NCBI GenBank assembly: GCA_023443025.1 | Contig: JAEZWM010000057.1 | Coordinates: 1 to 7,149 of the forward strand | Reading direction: 5' to 3' | Origin: Bacillota bacterium | GTDB lineage: Bacteria; Bacillota; Clostridia; Tissierellales; Peptoniphilaceae | DNA length: 7,149 nt | Shown: positions 1-5,985 of the stretch, piece by piece | How positions within the stretch are numbered: position 1 is the first letter of the stretch | How the letters are laid out: each line of letters opens with the position of its first letter | Translations under genes and position numbers: made by a program | The notes under the pieces: model-generated | What the model saw: only the letters and a program-made list of their open reading frames with translations | Database searches by the model: none | What the model was told of the DNA's origin: nothing

Positions 1-400
1 CTGTAAAGCCCATATCATTGTCAATTGTACATGGTATTCCTATCGCTTTAATACCTGCTTCACTAAGTTCTTTAGCTCCTCTAAACGAACCATCACCGCC
101 CATGACTATAACACCATCGATTCCAAAATCTTTTAAAATATTGATTGCCTTTTTTTGTCCTTTTTCCGTTCTAAACTCATCACTTCTTGCACTACCTAGG
201 ATAGTACCTCCTCTTTGGATTATATCTGCAACTGAAGAGACATTCATCTCGTATATATCTCCTCTGATGAGGCCATCGAATCCAAATCTTATACCCATTA
301 CTCTGATTCCGTTGAAAACACATGTACGAACAATCGCTCTTATACATGCATTCATTCCTGGTGCGTCACCACCACTTGTCAGCAATCCAATTGTTTTCAT
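1..400 (-). CDS. pfkA: ATP-dependent 6-phosphofructokinase, N-terminal part (cut by window edge)
   Basis: PfkA phosphorylates fructose 6-phosphate to fructose 1,6-bisphosphate, the committed step of glycolysis, in the cytoplasm. Only the first 133 codons are present; the rest lies beyond position 1. The protein opens with the nucleotide-binding loop TSGGDAPGMN (residues 8-17). It then has RGGTILGSAR (63-72, with Arg72), GGDGS (101-105) and the catalytic TIDND motif (125-129, base Asp127). Residue numbering matches E. coli PfkA exactly. Gly104 in GGDGS indicates ATP rather than pyrophosphate as donor (known family rule). Arg21 and Arg25, used by classical PfkA for the allosteric effector, are present. 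The ATG is preceded by GGAGGAAGTA, a strong Shine-Dalgarno. The gene starts 12 bp after the dnaE stop, so it is very probably co-transcribed with dnaE. One oddity is Cys124 just before TIDND, where E. coli and Bacillus enzymes have Gly. Confidence 0.96.
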   Translation of the reverse strand, partial: MKTIGLLTSGGDAPGMNACIRAIVRTCVFNGIRVMGIRFGFDGLIRGDIYEMNVSSVADIIQRGGTILGSARSDEFRTEKGQKKAINILKDFGIDGVIVMGGDGSFRGAKELSEAGIKAIGIPCTIDNDMGFT

Positions 401-412
401 TACTTCCTCCAA

Positions 413-3400
413 TTATTGTATTATAACATTTGAAGATCCATACTTGTTTTCAAGTTTATCTATTAGAGTTTTATTTTCAATATCCACCCATAGATTTTTT
501 GAAGTTTTTTCTGCTACTTTTTCAGTAGCGTAATAAAGTACTACGGGTGAATAACCTGAATATTTACTTAATAGATTAACTAACTCAGTTTTTTCATCTT
601 CATCTTTTCGGTTTAATTTTATATATATGCTTTTAGTATTCTCTTTAGCCTTTTCTAACTTATCTAAAATAAGTTTTGGGTTCTCATTTTCACTAATTGT
701 AAGCCTTCCCTCTAGTTTAACCACCGTGTCTTCTTTTATAAGTGGTCTATATTCGTCAAATAGTTTTGGGAATACTACAACTTCAATTACACCAAATTCA
801 TCTTCCACTTCTAAAAAGGTCATCTGCTGATTATTTCTGGTAATTTTATCATTCCTAGATGTAATAAGGCCTACTATACTTACTCTTTTTTGATCGTATT
901 TATCCTGAATCTCCTGAAATTCATCGGCCTCTGTTATATTTGACATTTTGAAATTAGAGTTCTCAGCAATAAAGTCTGAGTAGGAACTTAATGGGTGATC
1001 CGTTATATAAAGTCCGGTTAATTCCTTTTCCATTTGTAATAATAAGTTATTACTAAATTCAGGAATTATAAACTCGGGTTCTAAATTATCGGCTTCGTGT
1101 GAATCATCCAGTAAAAACATTTGACCATCCAAATTTCTTCTGGAGTCATTGATAACTGAGTCAATGGTTTTCTCAAACATTGAAATTAGGGTTGCTCTGT
1201 TTAGACCTGTTGATGAAAAAGCACCAACTCTAATCAAACATTCTATGGCTTTCTTATTAATAAGGTGCCTGTTTTCTTTATCAAGTCTTTGAACAAAGTC
1301 TATAAAACTGGTAAACGGCCCCCCTTTTTTTCTGCATTTTATTATAGAGTCAACCAAGGCTGCTCCTACATTCTTAACAGCTACCATTCCAAATCTTATT
1401 TTGTTTCCATCAACGGAAAAGTTCTTATAAGAATGATTTATATCAGGAGGTAATATTTCGATACCTAGCCTTTTACACTCTTGTATATAAAGTGAAATTT
1501 GAGATGATTGTCCCATAACAGATGACATAAGTGCGGCCATAAATTCGGTTGGATAATAGGCTTTAAGATAAGCTGTTTGCATTGCAATATATGCATAAGC
1601 TGCAGAGTGAGATTTATTAAAAGCGTATTTTGCAAAATCTATCATTAAGTCATAGATCTTATTTGCACTTACCTCGTCTACTCCTCGCCTTAAACAACCA
1701 TCAACAAGAATATTACCTGATTCATCTTCCTGACCATAAATAAATCTTTTTCTCTCTTCTTCCATAACTACCATATCTTTTTTGCCCATAGCTCTACGCA
1801 GCAAATCAGCTCCGCCAAGTGTGTAACCGGCAAGTTGTTGAACGATTTGCATTACCTGCTCCTGATACACAATTGTTCCGTAAGTTACATCGAGTATAGG
1901 TTCCAATGACGGGTGTATATAGGTAATTCTATCAGGGTTATGCTTACAAGCTATATAATTAGGTATCTCATTCATAGGTCCCGGTCTAAAAAGTGAATTT
2001 GCAGCTATTAAATCATCAAAAACTGTCGGTTTCAGTTCTTTTAGAAATGCTCTCATCCCTGGGGACTCAAATTGAAAAATGCCAAGCGTTTCAGCCTTAG
2101 TAAAAAGTTCGATGGCTTTTGGGTCGTTTAAATCAATATTGTTAATATCAACTTCAATTCCATGAACATTTTTTATTAGTTTTATTGTATTGTCAATAAC
2201 CGTTAGAGTTCGTAATCCTAAAAAGTCCATTTTTAAAAGACCAAGCTGTTCTAATTCAATCATATTAAACTGCGTTGTTAATACATCTTGGTTTCTTGAA
2301 AGAGGAACATAATCCGTTACAGGGTTTTTTGAAATAACAACACCTGCAGCATGTGTGGAGGTATGTCTTGGCATACCTTCTATTGCATTGGCATAATCTA
2401 TCAGTTTTCTAATCTCGGTATTGTCTTCGTATTCCGCTTTTAATTCCTTATTTAGTTCAAGCGCTCCATCGATTGTGATTCCAAGCTGCATTGGAATTTG
2501 TTTTGCAATTTTGTCTACCATAGCATATGGCATATCAAATACTCTTCCAACATCCCTAATAGCTCCTCTTGCAGCCATAGTTCCAAACGTAACTATCTGT
2601 GCTACATGATTGACACCATATTTCTCTATTACATAATCTATTACTTCGTCTCTTCTTTCATAACAGAAATCTATATCTATATCAGGCATTGAGACTCTTT
2701 CTGGATTTAAGAATCGTTCAAACAGCAAATTGTATTTCAATGGGTCGATATCGGTAATATCAAGAGCATAAGAGATGATACTACCAGCTGCAGATCCTCT
2801 TCCCGGACCTACAGGTATGTCTTTTTCCTTAGCGTATCTAATAAAATCCCAAACTATAAGAAAATAGTCAACATATCCCATGTTTTCAATTACTTTTAGT
2901 TCAGTTTCTGCTCTTTCAATTATCTCATCTGTTAGTTCTCGATATTTAGTTTTTAAGCCTGTAAAAGTAAGCTCCCTTAGATATGATGGATTGTCAAAAC
3001 CTTCAGGTGCTTCAAAATGAGGTAAATGTAATTCTCCAAAAACTATCTCAACATTACATCTATCTGCAATTTTATTTGTATTTTCTAAAGCTTCTGGGAA
3101 TTCTCCAAGAATCTCATACATTTCATCATAGCTTTTTAAGTAAAATTCTTCTGTTGGAAACTTCATTCTCTGAGGTTCTTCGAGTGTTTTACCTGTCTGT
3201 ATACAAAGGAGTACATCGTGAATGTTGGCATCGGATTTGTCTACATAATGTACGTCATTGGTTGCAACCAAAGGTATGTCAGTAATCTTACTAATTTCAT
3301 ATAGTAGCTTATTGACCACTCTCTGTTCTTCAATTCCATGATCTTGTAGTTCTAAAAAGAAATTATTATCTCCAAAAATATCTTTATATTCCCTTGTTGC

Positions 3401-3868
3401 TTTAATTGCATCATCAAATCTATCGTTAAGCAATAATTGCTGAATTTCACCACCCAGACATGCACTTGTTGCAATTATTCCCCTACTGTATTTAGAAAGT
3501 ACTTCTTTATCAACTCTAGGTCTATAGTAGTAGCCATTAATATATCCTTCAGAAACAATTTTCATTAGGTTTTGATAGCCTTCCTCAGTTTCTGAAAGTA
3601 GTACTAAATGATGCTGCTCTTTATCTCCGGATGTTTTTTCAAGATAATTATTTTCAGCGACATATACTTCACAACCTAGAATAGGTTTTATATTATATTT
3701 TAAACATGTCTTATAAAACTGAATAATACCGAACATTGATCCGTGATCTGTTATTGCTAATGCTTTCATCCCCTTCTCACTCGCAGTTCTTACAAGCTTT
3801 TCTATTGGAGAAAAGCCATCAAGCAAGCTATATTCAGTATGAACATGTAAATGTGTAAAATCTTTCAT
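413..3868 (-). CDS. dnaE: DNA polymerase III subunit alpha (DnaE)
   Basis: This is a C-family replicative DNA polymerase of 1151 residues, a normal length for the DnaE group. Domains in order: an N-terminal PHP domain (about 1-210, HLHVHTEYSLLDG and AITDHGS); the polymerase core with GPGRGSAAGS (354-363); the palm motif PDIDIDF, whose Asp396 and Asp398 align with the E. coli catalytic pair; a third Asp548 in KMDFLGLRTL; the fingers motif DLLRRAMGKKD (688-698); and FNKSHSAAYAY (750-760). A helix-hairpin-helix region lies near 823-860, and GQMFLL (915-920) may bind the sliding clamp. An OB-fold follows at about 1000-1080, then a Firmicute-type C-terminal tail. The PHP metal ligands all appear present (see findings). 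The ATG has GGGAGGAAAT just upstream. In low-GC Gram-positives DnaE usually works beside PolC, which is not in this window. The gene has its own promoter and probably reads through into pfkA. Confidence 0.97.
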   Translation of the reverse strand: MKDFTHLHVHTEYSLLDGFSPIEKLVRTASEKGMKALAITDHGSMFGIIQFYKTCLKYNIKPILGCEVYVAENNYLEKTSGDKEQHHLVLLSETEEGYQNLMKIVSEGYINGYYYRPRVDKEVLSKYSRGIIATSACLGGEIQQLLLNDRFDDAIKATREYKDIFGDNNFFLELQDHGIEEQRVVNKLLYEISKITDIPLVATNDVHYVDKSDANIHDVLLCIQTGKTLEEPQRMKFPTEEFYLKSYDEMYEILGEFPEALENTNKIADRCNVEIVFGELHLPHFEAPEGFDNPSYLRELTFTGLKTKYRELTDEIIERAETELKVIENMGYVDYFLIVWDFIRYAKEKDIPVGPGRGSAAGSIISYALDITDIDPLKYNLLFERFLNPERVSMPDIDIDFCYERRDEVIDYVIEKYGVNHVAQIVTFGTMAARGAIRDVGRVFDMPYAMVDKIAKQIPMQLGITIDGALELNKELKAEYEDNTEIRKLIDYANAIEGMPRHTSTHAAGVVISKNPVTDYVPLSRNQDVLTTQFNMIELEQLGLLKMDFLGLRTLTVIDNTIKLIKNVHGIEVDINNIDLNDPKAIELFTKAETLGIFQFESPGMRAFLKELKPTVFDDLIAANSLFRPGPMNEIPNYIACKHNPDRITYIHPSLEPILDVTYGTIVYQEQVMQIVQQLAGYTLGGADLLRRAMGKKDMVVMEEERKRFIYGQEDESGNILVDGCLRRGVDEVSANKIYDLMIDFAKYAFNKSHSAAYAYIAMQTAYLKAYYPTEFMAALMSSVMGQSSQISLYIQECKRLGIEILPPDINHSYKNFSVDGNKIRFGMVAVKNVGAALVDSIIKCRKKGGPFTSFIDFVQRLDKENRHLINKKAIECLIRVGAFSSTGLNRATLISMFEKTIDSVINDSRRNLDGQMFLLDDSHEADNLEPEFIIPEFSNNLLLQMEKELTGLYITDHPLSSYSDFIAENSNFKMSNITEADEFQEIQDKYDQKRVSIVGLITSRNDKITRNNQQMTFLEVEDEFGVIEVVVFPKLFDEYRPLIKEDTVVKLEGRLTISENENPKLILDKLEKAKENTKSIYIKLNRKDEDEKTELVNLLSKYSGYSPVVLYYATEKVAEKTSKNLWVDIENKTLIDKLENKYGSSNVIIQ

Positions 3869-3891
3869 AGATTTCCTCCCATTAGTATTTT

Positions 3892-3920
3892 ATCATATCT
3901 GAGTCAATAATGCTTTCCAA
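3892..3920 (-). promoter_or_regulatory. Putative sigma-A promoter of dnaE(-pfkA)
   Basis: Read on the minus strand, TTGGAA (3920-3915, 4 of 6 matches to the -35 consensus) is followed after exactly 17 bp by TATGAT (3897-3892, 5 of 6 matches to the -10). Transcription would begin near 3885, giving a leader of about 17 nt that contains the GGGAGGA ribosome binding site (3880-3874). This is inferred from consensus only. Confidence 0.55.
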
Positions 3921-3943
3921 TTATTGATTTTATATGTTAATAT
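3915..3943 (+). promoter_or_regulatory. Weak candidate promoter for the GrdX-like gene
   Basis: On the plus strand, TGTTAATAT (3935-3943) resembles an extended -10 (TG, one base, then TAATAT). TTCCAA (3915-3920) sits 17 bp upstream of the hexamer but matches the -35 consensus at only three positions. These six bases are the complement of the dnaE -35, so the two divergent promoters would share it. The surrounding 3930-3980 stretch is almost pure A/T, which makes chance matches likely. Confidence 0.27.
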
Positions 3944-3990
3944 ATAGTAGAGTAAAATAAAATTTATAAATAAAATTTTCTATAGATTGA

Positions 3991-3995
3991 AAGGA
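3991..3995 (+). promoter_or_regulatory. Ribosome binding site that fixes the start at 4005
   Basis: AAGGA lies 9 nt before the ATG at 4005. The next in-frame Met (codon 7, at 4023) aligns better with where I remember GrdX proteins starting, but it has no Shine-Dalgarno in front of it. The upstream ATG at 3996 runs straight into a stop. The 4005 start is therefore preferred. Confidence 0.6.
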
Positions 3996-4004
3996 ATGAT
4001 ATAA

Positions 4005-4406
4005 ATGATTAAAAGATTTAAAATGATTACGAATAATAAATTAGTTGTTGAAAACTACGGTGATAAAATCCCTACTGAATATATTGAAGGCATGGACTAT
4101 GCAGCAGTCCTTTTAAAATGTAGAGAGTTAATCCATGAAGGTTATATTTTAGAAACTCATCCGCTTTCAGGTAGTATTAAACCAAATGAAACACCTTTTA
4201 AATCGGTAATTCTATCTGAACCTCAAAGTGATAATATTCAAACGGATCCACAAAGCCTACTTATCATTGAAGATTCAATAGAAACATATAATAAATTTTT
4301 AAAAAACAGACCAACTCCTAATTGGATTGGTGGAGCAGTAGATGACTTTATGAAAATAGATTTATCTCTAATTAAATCAGTAATAGAAAAAATAATTGTA
4401 TTTTAA
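4005..4406 (+). CDS. GrdX family protein (function unknown)
   Basis: This is a small soluble protein of 133 residues with no signal peptide or membrane segment. I recognise the GrdX family from the N-terminal ITNNKLVVE (residues 8-16), the central block ETHPLSGSIKPNETPFKSV (about 50-68), the later LLIIEDSIETYNKF and the closing IDLSLI. In the family as I know it, GrdX is encoded at the start of glycine, sarcosine or betaine reductase operons of Stickland fermenters, and its biochemical role is not established. No reductase gene is visible here: the gene stands alone, divergent from dnaE and convergent with whiA. It has its own ribosome binding site and shares a terminator with whiA. Length agrees with the family, with a short N-terminal extension (MIKRFK). 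Assignment is from remembered motifs, not a search. Any link to DNA replication or WhiA is unsupported beyond position. Confidence 0.68.
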   Translation: MIKRFKMITNNKLVVENYGDKIPTEYIEGMDYAAVLLKCRELIHEGYILETHPLSGSIKPNETPFKSVILSEPQSDNIQTDPQSLLIIEDSIETYNKFLKNRPTPNWIGGAVDDFMKIDLSLIKSVIEKIIVF

Positions 4407-4440
4407 AAAAATGTTGAGGCTAATTAACCTCAACATTTTT
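4407..4440. terminator. Bidirectional rho-independent terminator between the GrdX-like gene and whiA
   Basis: A perfect 13-bp inverted repeat (AAAAATGTTGAGG at 4407-4419 and its complement at 4428-4440) encloses an 8-nt loop. It is flanked by A residues on the left and T residues on the right, so each strand gives a hairpin ending in a U-run. It lies directly after the stop codon at 4404-4406. On the minus strand its loop contains the whiA TAG stop and its first arm encodes the last WhiA residues. Confidence 0.9.
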
Positions 4441-5385
4441 GTTAGTATTTATTTCTTCAGCAATCTCCAAAATTCTTTTCATTCTGTTATTTACTGTCGA
4501 TTTTGCAATTGGTTTATCTAGTTTTTCACCTAAATCTTTTAATGAATCGTCCGGATTTTTCAGTCTAAGTTCTGCTATTTCACGTAATCCTAATGGTAGT
4601 TCATCAAGACCCTTTTCCTTTTTTATTAACTCTATTGCCTCTATTTGTTTTATAGAAGCATTTATAGTCTTACTAATATTAGCTGTTTCTGCATTTACAA
4701 TTCTATTTACATTGTTTTTTATATCCCGCATAACTTTTACATTTTCCAGCTCCAGTCTTGCAGCATTTGCACCTATAACGCTAAGAAAATCAGATATAGC
4801 TAAACTATCTTTTAAATAGTATACAAATTGATTTTTCCTTTCAGTAATACCGGCATTAATACCAAGATCACTAGAGATTAAAGCCAATAGTTTTGCTGTT
4901 TGCAGTGAATTTACGACAATTTCTAGATGATACGTTTTATTAGGATCGGTAACAGAACCTGCACCCAAATATGCTCCTCTCAGAAAGGCTCTTTTGTCTT
5001 GAGTCGATATCGGATCAAATCCTATGTCGGGATTTGATACTGAATCAAGTGTAAAGCCACCTGAATCAAAACCGGTGTCTTCTAGTATATATCTTGAAAT
5101 TTCTTCATCATTAATGTGCAGTCTATAGAAGGATCTTTTGCGTAATTGTTCATTTCTAGTAACCATAATTTCCGTTTCATATCCATAAAGCGACTTTATA
5201 ATCCTATAAATCCTTCTTGCAGTTGGACTGTTTTCACTAGCAAACTTGATTGTAATTTCATCCCTGAAGGAGATTGAAATAGTTGCATTCGTTCTAACTA
5301 ATGCAGCAAGTTCAGCTACCATGATTGTTTTAGAACCAATGTCAGAGTTTGCAACTTCATTTTTAGCATCCACAGAAAATGACAT
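4420..5385 (-). CDS. whiA: WhiA family DNA-binding regulator
   Basis: WhiA is a conserved Gram-positive DNA-binding protein, a sporulation regulator in Streptomyces and linked to cell division and chromosome segregation in Bacillus. At 321 residues this copy is full length. It opens with the family signature MSFSVDAKNEVA. It then has the LAGLIDADG-like fold halves (about 20-105 and 125-210), including RAFLRGAYLGAGSVTDP (132-148) and YHLEIV. RDIKNNVNRIVNAETAN (220-236) leads into a C-terminal helix-turn-helix (about 245-312, with LREIAELRL and STVNNRMKRI). The homing-endonuclease fold is non-catalytic in known WhiA proteins. The ATG has GAGGTG 5 nt upstream. Only 13 bp separate it from the Nudix gene, so the two are likely one operon ending at the 4407-4440 hairpin. 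Unusually it contains no cysteine: both Cys-Cys pairs that I recall from B. subtilis WhiA are replaced. Confidence 0.95.
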   Translation of the reverse strand: MSFSVDAKNEVANSDIGSKTIMVAELAALVRTNATISISFRDEITIKFASENSPTARRIYRIIKSLYGYETEIMVTRNEQLRKRSFYRLHINDEEISRYILEDTGFDSGGFTLDSVSNPDIGFDPISTQDKRAFLRGAYLGAGSVTDPNKTYHLEIVVNSLQTAKLLALISSDLGINAGITERKNQFVYYLKDSLAISDFLSVIGANAARLELENVKVMRDIKNNVNRIVNAETANISKTINASIKQIEAIELIKKEKGLDELPLGLREIAELRLKNPDDSLKDLGEKLDKPIAKSTVNNRMKRILEIAEEINTNKNVEVN

Positions 5386-5398
5386 TTCGTCACCTCGT

Positions 5399-5806
5399 TT
5401 AAATATTTCTATAAAGCTCCACAGCTTTTCTTACCATGTTTTTTTCAGCTTCATGCTTAAGTCTTTCTATAACTTTCTCATGTTCTAAAAAAACTGCCTC
5501 CATAAAACCTTCTTCCTTTTGCGGTTTTGTGAATTCGGTATTTCCCGATGTCATTAAATAGTAATGAACAGTTTTATTTACTCTTTCACCATCACCATGT
5601 ACATAAGTGTATTTTAAATATCCAATATATTTTTTTATCTCACCTTTCACACCGGTTTCTTCATATACTTCTCTTATTGCAGCTTCTTCACTTGTTTCGT
5701 TGTCCTCGAGCCTTCCTTTAGGAAGAACCCAGTCTCCTTGATACTTTCTTAAAGTAAGAACAGTATCATCAACAACGACAACGCCACCGGCACTAATCTC
5801 TTCCAT
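5399..5806 (-). CDS. Nudix hydrolase
   Basis: This is a small cytoplasmic phosphohydrolase of 135 residues, which is the size of a bare Nudix domain. The Nudix box at residues 31-53 fits the pattern G-x5-E-x7-R-E-U-x-E-E-x-G-U exactly (Gly31, Glu37, Arg45, Glu46, Glu49, Glu50, Gly52). The catalytic, metal-binding glutamates are therefore intact. The lead-in GDWVLPKG (24-31) resembles the MutT/diadenosine polyphosphate hydrolase branch, but the substrate cannot be read from the sequence. The ATG has GGGAGGT 4 nt upstream. It is the first gene of a probable two-gene operon with whiA. This recalls the B. subtilis locus where the Nudix gene yvcI precedes yvcJ (rapZ), yvcK and whiA, although the two middle genes are absent here. 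A promoter with a perfect TATAAT lies upstream. Confidence 0.93.
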   Translation of the reverse strand: MEEISAGGVVVVDDTVLTLRKYQGDWVLPKGRLEDNETSEEAAIREVYEETGVKGEIKKYIGYLKYTYVHGDGERVNKTVHYYLMTSGNTEFTKPQKEEGFMEAVFLEHEKVIERLKHEAEKNMVRKAVELYRNI

Positions 5807-5827
5807 AATAACCTCCCGTAATGTAGT

Positions 5828-5857
5828 TACATCAATTAAATAACAATTGACGATGTA
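5828..5857 (-). promoter_or_regulatory. Inverted repeat in the Nudix leader
   Basis: TACATCAATT (5828-5837) can pair with AATTG (5845-5849) plus ATGTA (5853-5857) around a 7-nt loop, leaving a 3-nt bulge (5850-5852). In the Nudix-whiA mRNA this would be a bulged 10-bp stem ending 11 nt before the ribosome binding site (5817-5811). It could be an operator or an RNA structure. A short palindrome, ATGTA-GT-TACAT (5821-5832), overlaps it. Function is unproven. Confidence 0.3.
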
Positions 5858-5868
5858 GCAATAATATA

Positions 5869-5896
5869 ATTATACTACATATCGCACTACTGTCCA
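5869..5896 (-). promoter_or_regulatory. Putative sigma-A promoter of the Nudix-whiA operon
   Basis: On the minus strand, TGGACA (5896-5891, 5 of 6 matches to the -35) is followed after 16 bp by a perfect TATAAT (5874-5869). The start would fall near 5862, giving a leader of about 55 nt. ATGTAG (5853-5858) and CTACAT (5875-5880) form an inverted repeat on either side of the -10, which would suit an operator. Confidence 0.6.
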
Positions 5897-5899
5897 ATA

Positions 5900-5928
5900 T
5901 TGAAATGATTTCAGTAAAATGATAAAAT
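5900..5928 (+). promoter_or_regulatory. Putative sigma-A promoter of the M42 peptidase gene
   Basis: TTGAAA (5900-5905, 5 of 6) is followed after exactly 17 bp by TAAAAT (5923-5928, 5 of 6). The start would fall near 5935, about 50 nt before the coding region. A 13-bp palindrome (TGAAAT-G-ATTTCA, 5901-5913) overlaps the -35 and could be an operator. The -35 lies only 3 bp from that of the divergent Nudix promoter. Confidence 0.55.
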
Positions 5929-5974
5929 AAAAACATAATGCGTCATAGGAATAATTATTATATTTATATATAAT

Positions 5975-5980
5975 GGAGGT
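5975..5980 (+). promoter_or_regulatory. Ribosome binding site that fixes a TTG start
   Basis: A consensus GGAGGT sits 5 nt before the TTG at 5986. No in-frame ATG precedes this, and the next in-frame Met is codon 12. The TTG restores the usual N-terminus of the family, so it is taken as the start. Confidence 0.85.
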
Positions 5981-5985
5981 ATAAA

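Noticed and set aside
18..533. 171-codon open frame on the plus strand
   Set aside because: It is antisense to pfkA and the 3' end of dnaE, both clear gene families. Its protein is low-complexity Pro/Ser/Ile-rich, has no good ribosome binding site and ends arbitrarily inside dnaE.
2421..3285. Several short plus-strand open frames inside dnaE
   Set aside because: All are antisense shadows of an uninterrupted, well-conserved polymerase gene and show no recognisable motifs.
4439..4819. 126-codon open frame on the plus strand opposite whiA
   Set aside because: It is Phe/Ser/Ile-rich, as expected for the reverse of an AT-rich coding sequence, and starts right at the terminator stem without a ribosome binding site.
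5847..5876. Alternative plus-strand promoter TTGACG-18 bp-TATACT
   Set aside because: The hexamers are good, but the spacing is longer than ideal, the leader would be about 100 nt and a 17-bp-spaced promoter lies closer to the gene. It may still be a secondary promoter overlapping the Nudix -10.
5969..5974. Perfect TATAAT just before the M42 peptidase gene
   Set aside because: It abuts the ribosome binding site. A start from it would fall at or after GGAGGT, leaving no usable leader.
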